Origin: Metellina segmentata
Taxonomy: Eukaryota; Arthropoda; Arachnida; Araneae; Tetragnathidae
Reading direction: 5' to 3'
NCBI GenBank assembly: GCA_947359465.1
Contig: OX375875.1
Coordinates: 54,493,583-54,557,582 of the forward strand
Length of the DNA stretch: 64,000 bases
The notes below the pieces were generated by a model. That model did not search any database. It was not told the origin of the DNA and saw only the letters and a list, made by a program, of their open reading frames with translations. Position numbers and translations under genes: made by a program. Shown here piece by piece: positions 50,901 through 62,900 of the stretch (positions within the stretch are counted from its first letter, which is position 1; every line of letters starts with the position of its first letter).

Positions 50901-53900
50901 CTAGTATTTTTTAAAGTTCTTTCAAAATTCGTCAAACTGTCGATTGATTTCATTGGCTCGGTTGAAATAATTCCTTCCTAGGAGAATTTAGAAGTGCGCC
51001 AAGGCCGTTACACCGCTATAAACGTAGACTGAAGCTTTACCAAAAAATTCTATAAAAATGTAATTGCAAGCAAAAAATATTGATTTAATGCACAAAAAAC
51101 ATATCATTAGTAACACAAATATAAAATTGTATACCACAAGTTCTATCGCTGGCCTCACGGCGATGAAACGCTCCAGTTGTGAAAACTATGGCGGCGGTTT
51201 TTGCTGGGTTAGAAAATTACGACGCCAGTGTTCTTTACTCGAATTACAATTTCGGTGAAAACGTTTATTCGATTCTCAAAAGTATACTTGTAATCATGCT
51301 AAATAGGCCAAAAACGACAATAGTTACCGTTTTTATCAAAATTTTAAAAATTTCCTGATGTTTTGTGAAATTTGGAAATTTTCCCTGATTTTTCCAGAGT
51401 TAAAAAGGTCCCTGAGAATTCCCTGATTTCCCAGTTCTGTTACCACCCTGTATTTACACATACTTGTCTAACATGAAGTATCATTTGGAAGGTGCCTTTT
51501 TGGCCGTTTAGAAGCAGGGCAGACAATTACGGAAGCAGCAGGATGTGTGAATATTTCAAGACTAACAATCTCCGTGCTATGGAAACAATTTCAAAACTAA
51601 GGAATTGTTGTAAGGAGGCCTGGACAAATTTGTTAACGTATATGGATAACTGCTTCTCAAGATTGATATATGGCAATAACTGTCCGACGTAACAGGAAGT
51701 CAACTTCTTGGTAGTTAAGTTCACAGCTTGCAGTCGCCATGTGAACTGATGTATCGCAGCAAACTGTATAGGCTATACAGAAGGCTTAATGAAAAAGGCC
51801 CTTATGCTAGCAAGGGTATGTGTTTCACTGTCTTCACAACACCAGAGGGATTGCTTCAATTGGTGCAAAGAACATCAGAACTGGACTCGACATCAACGGA
51901 CCCATGTTCTCTTTACTGATAAGTTGAGGTTTAGTTTAAAATCTGATTCCCCAAACGTTTTACATCTGGAGAGTCGGGAATGCGAAATCTTCCTTCAAAC
52001 ATTATGAAATGTGACTGTTTTGGTAGTGAAGGTGTGGGGATGAATAATGATCGATGGACGCATGCTCCTACACATTTCCAAAAATGTGACCGGTAATGTT
52101 CATATACAATTAGCAAACCTCAATGAATTCCTTGAAAATGAAGCCACTGGGCGAATACTGTGGCCAGCAAAATCTCCCGATTTGAACCGGATAAAGAACT
52201 TATGGTATCTTGTAAAGACTATCTTTGAAAATGAGTTGCACGGAGATATTCTCCTCCTAGAGATATAAATGCCCAGAAGACTGCATTGCTGGAGTGAAAC
52301 TTAATTTCCCAAATTGAGGTTATCAACATTATTGCCAGCATGAAATCACATTGTGATATGTGTGTACAAGTCAGGAGCGATCACATTTCATATTAAATTC
52401 ATAAGCCTTGATTTTATACTGAGTTATTCTTTTTTTCTTATCTTTCCTTGTCACATATCACTGCCATTTTTATTGCTTCATGCAACAGTTTTATATCATA
52501 TGCAGCGTTCTTACATAGTTTTATTCTGTATTTATGTGTTATGATGTTATGTCTCATTCCACACAAATTCTAAAAATTCTAGTTCAGTTTCAGAGAAATC
52601 TGTGATTCTATGCATGTAGAGATAATTTTAGACACCAGTGTAGTTTAAATCAATAATTATTGAATCACTTTTATAGGTTTACTAAGGTATTTATGAATCT
52701 AGTAAGACAAATTTCACCAAACAAATTATCAGGTCCCATCAATTATTTAGAGCATAACATAAAATAAGAAAACAAAAAGAAATTAAACTTATATCTGGAA
52801 TAATTCTGACATAATTTAATAGCTTAAATAAAAAGTGCTTCATGGAAAATAATTTCTGATTAAAATAACAAATTACCTCAGCTATATCAGAAAAGCCTTT
52901 TAATGATGCAATATGAAGTGGACTGTTATCATAATGATCACACATGTTTATTAAATGGCTTGATCGTCCATCCTCTAATAGTGCCTGCAAATATTGAATA
53001 AAATTTAATCAAAACATAAAAATTTGAAAGTACATTTCCGTTATTTTCTACTCATGCATATTACCACTGATCTACAAGTTCGATACAAAACTACATTGTT
53101 TGGTCATCAAATGTATTAAAACTTTAATTACCAAAAGAGATTTTGGATGATTTTCTTGAGCAGCCCAAAACATCACAGTTCGGTCCATATTGTCCACAAA
53201 TTCAGGGTTAGCATTATACTTCAGAAGTAACCTAACAACACTGGAATGACCCTCAGCAACAGCAACCAATAGCGGAGTGAAATTAGCATTGTCACGGTAT
53301 TCAATGTCTGCCCCACTGTTGAATTAAAGAAAGACACATTAACATACAAGTATAAAAATGAATACTTCCAAGATTTTAACTGCACAGCAACTCTTCAAAT
53401 TTCTTTTAACTAATCAACTTTTATATTAAAAACAAATATACAACACCCATTCAAATACAACTGCAAAAAAAACCAACCAGGCTTATCTTATATAACTAAC
53501 TAGTCACTGCGTTGCCCGTGAGTCAGGTTTTCGTGGGGTCAGGTGTGACCACTGCTCGCTAAACCCCAGTGATTGCTACTAATTCCCACTTGCTTCGCAA
53601 AACACCACCACTGGTAACGCATTGATCATTGTCAAATGTGGCCAAATTCGAATTTTGAAGAGATCAAATCGGCGTGAATCTCTTGTGAACACATAAATAT
53701 TCCAGTTAAAAAAAATTAATAACAAGAAATAAAATATATAAGGCATCGATCTATTGCAAAATTTTCCTTGCCCATGACAGTTCTTTTTGTTGGATCAGGT
53801 GTGACCAGTGCTCGCTAAGCCCTGGTGATTGCTACGAATTCCCATTTGGTTTGCCTCGAAAACCAACACCACGGGCAACGCTGTGATAGCCTTGTCATTG

Positions 53901-56900
53901 TCAAATGTGGTCAAATTTGAATTGCAAAGAGATTCAATAGGCATGATGTCACAATCTTTTGCAAAAATATAAAAGATATTCAATTTAAAAGTTATTTTTT
54001 AAAAGAAAATCAAATGTATTAGGTATCGATCTAATGTAAAAATTTCCGCAGACTTCAAATTCATTGAAATATTTAATCTATCTTTAACGATCACGATTTT
54101 ACAAAAGAGAACTAAACAATGCAGTCAAAATATTTTTAATTTGTTTTGCTTCCTTTTGCATTGTTCGAGTGCAGGAAATGGAATCTATGATTTCTTGATA
54201 GCAAAGGTCAACTTAGTATGGGAAAAACATAAAAGTTACAATTAAAAATTATTTATTTAAAGAAAATCATATTTTTAGGTATCCATCTAATGCAAAATTT
54301 TCCGCAGATTTCAAATCCGTTGAAATTTTTACTCTATCTTTAACAATCTAGGTGATAGAAAAAGGAACTACATAACTCCAGTCAAAACTTTTTTTTGTTC
54401 GTTCGCTGAAACTGTTCCTCCGAAAATCAAACGGAAAAAATAAATTTACAATCTGTCATCTCTTTATACTGTAGCCATTCTAAGGAAAACAATAAATTAA
54501 TTTTTAAATGTTCTAGATTAACATATAAAATTCAGACTTCGTATAAAAATTGCAAAAAACTCAGACTTCCTGAGTTCTAAATTTGATTATTGTAAGTGTC
54601 TAAGATTCACCAGGACAGTACACACAAACACTTCCTTTTATAATAGTAGATAGAATTACATAATTGACATTATTTTCATTTGTGCTAATAAAGCAAATAC
54701 TAATATTGCGTATATCAATATACCAAAAAGATTGGAATCGAACACACATCTTGCAAAGAAATAGTTCAAGCACTTATCACTTGATGACTGAGCTTCCATC
54801 CTATGAATTCATTGATAAGCAAGAAGTTTTAATGTAGCCCTTAGGGGTTATTGATCATGTTGGGATGACAACTAAGCCTCAAATACCTCTATCTTTCCTC
54901 ATTTACAACAAGTGTCACTAGTAAATCTGTTTATCAGTACATGCTGTTTTACACAGATGAGACCAGTACATACATTGTACTAACTGCTTTCAGGTAATTT
55001 TGACACTCTTCCTATGGAAACTTTGGTTAGTTTTAAACTGATGCTCTTTCCAGAAGGAACTTATTATTTTTGATAAAATAATCTAGAATTCGTAAAGCAT
55101 TAGACATGTTTAACATGAATCAATATTATCTAATAACTACACTGTGATTAGTATGTCTCATGTTTAATACGTTTAAACATGTGGGAAAATATTAATTAAA
55201 GTCATAAAAATCAAACAAAATATCTGATTTGAATCAACTACCCCAATTTTTTAAGATATTTTATTAAAAAAGAATTACGATTTTTTTCACTGTCTCAGAT
55301 GTCTCTTTTGGAATTGGGGAAACACATCTGGTCTTTGATATTTGTGTAGAAGAGTGGTGAGCAATTTAGTCTTTACACCCCTTTGCTACTTCTGTATAAA
55401 GAATCTTTCCAAAAAAGATGTGTATTTTTTAAATATAGAATTTGGGGTATTATTGATTTATATATCATGCAACTGAATTAAAATTAAAGAAACATAAAGC
55501 CTAAGGATGATTTTCATTGTTTTAATCTTTAAAAAATTAGTCCTGCTATATTTCCTTAACTCTCCTATATATTAATCTCTACTTTTGTAAAAGAAGTGTT
55601 TGTCTCTCTGTGATCAAAGTCCTGACGAATCTATAGCACTTACAACAATGGGATTTGGCACACAGGTAGTCCGAATTTTTTTGCAATTTTTGGGTCAAGC
55701 CAAGTTTTAAAATTTAATCGAACATTTTAAAATGAAATTTAATAATTCAATGTTTCTGTTTGAATGCTTTCAGTCGAAGATCAGATTTTTCGAAGAATTC
55801 CTGATCAACTACCATCCTTAATGTACACACAGGTAAATTAAGGATTTAATGTGCTTACAAACTACTATAGCTAAAATAAATGAATCACTTTTTTAGCAGA
55901 AATTCTATTACTCCACTAGCATTGAAAGCAGCAGCTTTATGTAGAGGAGTCTCACCAAAACTGTTCACACAATTTACGGCAGCTCCATGTTGAAGCAAAC
56001 ACTTAACTATTTCAACATTACCAGAAGTTGCAGCTAGATGAAGAGGATGGGTATGATTTTCAATTGTAATTTTAACATCAGCACCTACAAAAATAATAAC
56101 GTATTTCTAAATGTACAAATAAATCGGAGATGATTATATGATAGGCATTTACATTTTTACTCTTTGTAGATACAAAATAAACATTTCATAGAGTTTTAAT
56201 TAAATTAATATACTGTTTGTACCTACTTATAAAACAACTTAAAAAATAGACAGATGAAACGGTACACAAATCTTACCACCACACCCTTAACCCTAGTTTT
56301 TCTTCTTCTAGAATGAGGGTATGACCCCTTTGTCCTGACCAGTTAGGTCATCATGGACTTGGGAAAGACCCCAAGATGGTAACAGCTGTGTGTCATGTAT
56401 AGCGCTCAAGGAGTTTGAGGAATCAAGATTCGTGATTCATAGTGGTAGCTACATAATCAAAGGGCATAGGCTTGTTCGCCAAGGGTTGGCTAAAGTGTAT
56501 AATCCTGAGCACATGAGTTCTGCAGGATTATAGCTGGCTAAGGCTTCAGCTTACAGCGCTGAGTGGAATTTGGCACTGATATCTCATTCCAGTGACCGCA
56601 GTGATTTGGATCTCATTGAACATACACGTCTTGTCCTGGACAGTCTTCCTCACCCTGTCTGGGGGGTTGATTTGCACACAAAGCTACCCAGTCAGCACAT
56701 TAGCTGGAGATGTTTCGGATGACACCTAGTCTCTGGGCTTGTCTTAAGAATTGCAGTCCTTCTCGGAGGTGTGCCGTTAACCTGCAGTCAAGCATGTAGT
56801 GGAGAGCATCACCTACTCAAACACACTCTGACAGGTGCTAGGCATTGGGTAACCCATTCGACAGAAGCATTTTGGGAGCCTTCCGTGATAAGTAAGTAGC

Positions 56901-59900
56901 TGGATGGCAAATTTTCAAACAGATGCATCTTAAGGTCTGAGATAGAGATGAATTGCCTGGTGAACTGGCCTTCCTTTGAGTTGCTGCAATGCTCATGCCT
57001 ATTTCCATGAACGTGTCCCTTAACATTATCTTGATAGAGATAGTAGATGTTTGCATATTTATTTATACGACGTGGCTTTTTTCAGTAGTCGCATCAGCTG
57101 TCTCATCTCCAAGGTGGCCAACGTAAGCTATGATCCAATGCAGGCATACACCTTGGCACCTGCCGACCTTCCAGTATCGATCCTGTACTCTCCTCTCAAT
57201 AGGATTACTGTTTCTAGGATCTTTTAGGGTTTGAGAGATAGTCCAAGAAGATATGTGATCTTCTATACATTATAAAGACGCCTTGACTAACGCCATTCTG
57301 AAGCTTTTTCCAAAGTGGACAGCTCTGATTGATAAACAGTGCTACTCTCAGTCTGAACCAGGGCTCTTCTGTGTATGTTCCAAAATAGAGTACCACAAAT
57401 GCGACACCAAAGTGACCTTCAAAATACCTGATCCATCAGTGAAGTTTTCAGTCACTGTACCTTCAGGAAGAGCAGTGTGGAAGGGAACGCTCACACAAGC
57501 TACAGGGTGGGTTTTCCACATGTTGATGCCTCTTATGAAGCACACTTATAACTTCCCCTTTAATCACCATCTTCAATTTGGCTTGGATAACCACTAGAAT
57601 TGTTACCAATACTAGGACTGGGTGGTAGTGGTTACTATAGAAACAGAGTTCATTCATTTTGAGTAGGGGTAACTCTCAGGATATCTCAATTAAATTTTTT
57701 TTTTTTCAAATGCCAGTAGTTGAAAGAGGAAGTATACTAGTACAGATCTTTTTGGCGACAATTAAAGTAAATACATTTCTAATTTTACATTAAGAGGGCC
57801 AATGCAACACTTGAATGTATTTACAAGCACCTCCTTTCGAAAATAGGATAATATCTGTTTCTACTGCAGCAGACTATCTAGAGCAGTTCATGTGGGAGAC
57901 AGTATCAAGGTGACTGTCACTATGCCAGATCTTGAGCAATGAATTTTGTTTATAACATGCTATCGATTGTTTGACAACTGTGAGTTGAATCAATAATTCA
58001 GACCATGAATATTGAAACATGTATAGGTTATCGTTAAAGTATGACTTATGACTTGTAAAGGGGTGACTCCGAAGAGTGCCAGCACTGCGACTAATAGTCT
58101 ATTGTACTGAGACCCCTACTGATCCACTAAAGACCGATGGCCGAAATAAATTTCAGCATGTACCTGATTGGAATGTTTGACAGTTCCCAGGGTTCGATAC
58201 AGTGGTATCCCAGATATTCAAATCGTTGTGCAGAGTAATGGTCACATTTACATAGAACGTGTACAGAACTCTCCTCCTTTAGGGCTGCCAGAGAAGATTT
58301 TAATAACCCTCTTAACTACACCTCTATTGAGGCAGTTGTAAGTACAAGCAGAGATTGCCAGAACCTCAGCCTGATATACAGTGGCCAGCTTACCCAAAGA
58401 GAAAGATAGCCTTATTTTTCGATTAGGACAGAAGGCACCTGACCCAGTGCCATGAGATGTTTTTGAACCATCTGTGTACCAAATTTCATCAACCCTTCTT
58501 ATCAGCCTGGAGACGAATCTTCATTCTTCTCTGGTTGGAAAGATGATATTATATTTGGTTTTAAAGCAAAATTGCTTTAACATCCAGTCAGATCTCAGTG
58601 TTACACTCACTTGTATTCTATGGTTCAACTAGTGATTTCATAGAATAACGATCTACACCCCGTTTAAGTGTAAAATAACTGAGTAAATAAAGTACCGAAT
58701 TCAAAAGGCTGTAAAGTGAGAACCACTGGTCATATATTTTTGTAATTAACGATAATTGGCTAAAAATATATAGATTACTGCTGCCAATATTTTGTGCCAG
58801 ACTCGGAACATCAACAAGTAACCCATTTACCTTCCATCCCTACTGAATTCACGAACTCTTCCACAACGTAGGAGGGACTTGTTTGGTAGATGGACTGCCT
58901 AGTGTGTTATGCTACTGTTGGAATTTATTCAGTTCATGAAAAGAGTATTTCACTCTGGTATTAAAAGCCTCTTATGAGGCTATGTTTAGCTGCGCAGCTA
59001 GAGTCGGACTGTCAAAAACTCCTATACCGATGGAAGCATTTGATTCACTGTATGACGACACTGTATTACAAGGTGCTTTGCTCCAATGAGTACTTTGTCT
59101 CAACCTGATAATGAGGTGGTTGAAAAAACAAGATTAAATAATGCCATTAGTAAGGTATGTATAGTTTGTTCATAAGAATGCAGTGAAAACGTAGTTTATT
59201 CGAAATGTTCCGAGTCTGTCAACCTGTCATGTTTAGAAGACGATGTTTTGGAAGACAAAGTTTTACAGAAGATCTGCATATTGTGTTTTAATAATGAACT
59301 GAATGTTCCGAGGGAAAGGGAAAACTAGAGTTTGGAAATTCAAGCTAAGATTAAATTAATGTCAGATAAATCTCATTCTGAAACCTCTGTGGGGCTTTAC
59401 AGTCAGTTTCAGAGTAACTGAATTTGAAAGAAGAGGTGACACCAGATCTATTTTAGTTGTTATCATGAAAATAACAGAAGAAGGATGTTATCAAACTGGG
59501 AACAAAAAACGGCTGCATAAAAGAGCTATATTCTAGATCCCAGTTCAGGTCTGAAACAAAAACTAATTAAGATTGAAGATGTGCCAGATAGAAAAATCGC
59601 TCTAGTGTGTTGCTATAGCTCAAAGTTTAGATACCAGTCAGGGATATAAAATATGTTCATGTAAAATGTAATGGGGCAACAAAATATGTAGTTGTTTTAG
59701 AAATAATGTTCTATGCACTTCCAAAAGATATTTTAGAAATACCTGTTGTAACAAATTATTTTATTGCGTCTTTGTATTAATAACATTTTGTATGCTGTAT
59801 AATTCAGCCGAATTGTTTATTTTACACTTTAACTGTCTATCATTAGTTAATTCATAGAATAACTACTTAAAGTTTGGAATTAGTAATTTATAACACACTT

Positions 59901-62900
59901 TAATTGACTTGATCAGTTATTCCATTAAATAACTAGGTATTCTATGAAACAATGGAATTATACACTTTAACGGTAACATATACATTAACAAATTTCATCA
60001 TGGAGAGGTGAAATATCAACTTACAGAAGATTTTTAGAAGCATAAAAACCGATTTCGAAGTTCAAAGTGCACACAGTAATTTGATGTAAGTAGATACTTT
60101 ACTACCAATTGAAAAAAAAAAAAAATGCTAAACATATATAAATAATATTCATTTAACTCATATTGTGAACATCAAAGTGAACTTGCAAAGTAATACCTCA
60201 GCGCTGCAATAGAAAATACAATCAGTTTCTGTGTTTTCTTCTGCAATATGCATGAAATCCCTATTTACAAAGTTGGCTTACCCAAACTAAATTTTGCTGA
60301 CCTTTTGTCAACTTGATTCCATTATGGATTGTCTCAACATGCAATAAATGTTGAATTTAGCAGAATTTGAAAATTTCCAATATGTGGAAAAGAAAAATCC
60401 AGAAGATATTTTTTGTCAGAAAGACCAGAATAGTGGTTTTTTTTTGTGGAAAATGTGGAAGTATTTTCAAGTGTGCTACTAATTTTGTGTACAATAACTT
60501 TTACCATTCATGTCTTACTTTGAAGTTTGGCTACATAACTTAATAAAAGGGATTCACGTCAATGTGTTTAGAATTTTACTTTTCATTACTTTCAGGTTAG
60601 ATATATTACAAGTGTGTCAACAAAAATTTTACAAAAGGATGTGGTGTTTTATGAAAACAAGTTGACATTTAATTTGTGATAAAATGTGAAAAATGTACAG
60701 AAAGTTTAATTTTAAAGAGAAAACTAAGGAAACATAACTGAACATAAGAAACGTATTTGTAATAATTATATGACTGAGTTGTCAGATTTTAGTGCACTGA
60801 ATAGTACATTTAGTTAGTCTGTAGCATGTTGATTTGATGTTGAAACACAATATAGTGTTGCACATTTTTAACTATAAAAATAAATTATTTCACCATTTTT
60901 TAACTGAAATATTTCTTTGATACTTAAACTTACTTGTAACGTGATAATCCGAATTAAAAACAATAAAGTAAAGTTTTTTATTGCTATCCACAACAAGTTA
61001 CAGATGAAAGCAGCTTGATTGATGTGTCTAAATTATTTGTGGTGTGTCCGTTAATGTTGGTTTGCTTCGCAAACCAAATGCATTTGAAGAACCAGGTAGA
61101 GAACAAAACTATTGAATTCAATTAAACATTTTCTATATTAAATTTTGCCACAGCCCAAAATTTGCGAAAAATTTACTACCTGTGTGCCAAATCTCATTGC
61201 TGTAAGCGCCATAGAATCGTCAGGATTTTGCAGCCACGAAAAAAACAGACAAACATTTCCTTTTATAATATTAGAGATGATTATTCAAACTAGGTTAAAA
61301 AAAATGTTTTTTTATAAAAAATTACAGAAAAATTTTGAGTTAAATTGGATTAATTGTTACCTTTATTAAGTAATATTTCTACAATTTCTAGATGTCCTTT
61401 TGTCACAGCAAGATGAAGAGCAGTACTTCCATGAAGATTTTTTTCTTCAATATACTAAATAAGGAATATTGATTGTTAAAGTGTATAAGGAGAAATATGA
61501 AAATCAAAACTGAATGCTCATGATAAATACTTTAGAGAAAAATATATAATTAATGCAAAAATCTTACCAATTTTGTACCCAAAATATATTACTGGCCATA
61601 AAATAGCAACACCATGAAGAAAGCATAGGATCGACTCGAAATTTGCATGATGCGTAGAGCATGGTAGAACTTGAAAATGATTAGCAGCTCATCATAGCTT
61701 TGCATGACGTCTGCAAAGAATGCCCCTTGGAAGCAGTATAAGGGAGAGAACATATAGCTGGTTTTTGTTTTTCATACTGGAATCATGTTTGCATTAAGGT
61801 CTCAGTATGCCTGGTATACGAAGACGGAACTCAAACCAGCACATGTCCGAATTTGATTGCAGGAGAATTGTTGTCTGCCGTGATGCCTGAGTATCCTACC
61901 GCGAAAAAGCTGTTCCTGTTGATTGAAATCCAACCATTGTTATGTGAATATGGAATGGTCCAGGAGCGACATGAAGGCTCACAACGGCCACAACACATCA
62001 ACACCCTAGAGGACAGACATCATGTGCACATGGTCCGTATGGAACATGCAGCCATATCCCAGACCCTAGCTCAAGAATTAGGAAGTGTGGCACACCAACA
62101 AGTAGTTACACATATGGTGCGTTGTCGTGTATGTGCACAACACATATGGTGCGTTGTCGTCAGCAGTGTCACAGATGTTTGCACAATGGCCATTGCTTTG
62201 CCTACCTGTAAGTGTACAGCACTGGCATCTGTAATAGTTTGTTGAACAATGCAAATGAACTCATGAATAGTATGACATCGTCTTTTCAGGCGAATCTCAC
62301 TTTTACATGCAGCTCCATGATGACTATATCCATGTGTTGTGGCACCGTGGTGAACGCTCGTTGGTGTCCCGCATTATGCATTGGCATACTGGCCCAGCAC
62401 CTGGAGTTATGATATGGGGTGCCATTGGATATGGGGTGCCATATCCGGCACTCACTCTGAACAGTCAGAGTTATATCTCAGAGGGGCTACAGCCTGTGGT
62501 TGTCCCTTAACTGCAGGGCTCCCATGGGCCAACATACTAACATGGAAAAGCACAATCACATGTAGTACCATCCTATAGATCCTCGATGGACAGCATGTCC
62601 CACTTCTGCCTTGGCCAGCGCATTCACCAGATCTTTTGCCGATTGAACACATCTGGTCTATGGTTGCACTGAGACTGGCACGTCAAAGCCCACTAGTGGC
62701 TGCAACAGATGAACTACAGTAAAGAATCAAAACCTCATGGACTGAAATACCCCAAGCTGATATCCAGAGTATATTTCACTTTTTGCCCAGGCGTTTAGCA
62801 TATTGCTGCCTACGGTAGTTACACCCAGTACTGATCTCTGTAGTATGTCCAAATTACCTGAAACTGTAATCACTTCATGCTTATACTATAAAGTATTTCT

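Noticed and set aside
57283..57657. Overlapping ORFs on both strands around 57.3-57.6 kb
   Set aside because: Within decayed jockey-like sequence. No conserved domain, and both strands open.
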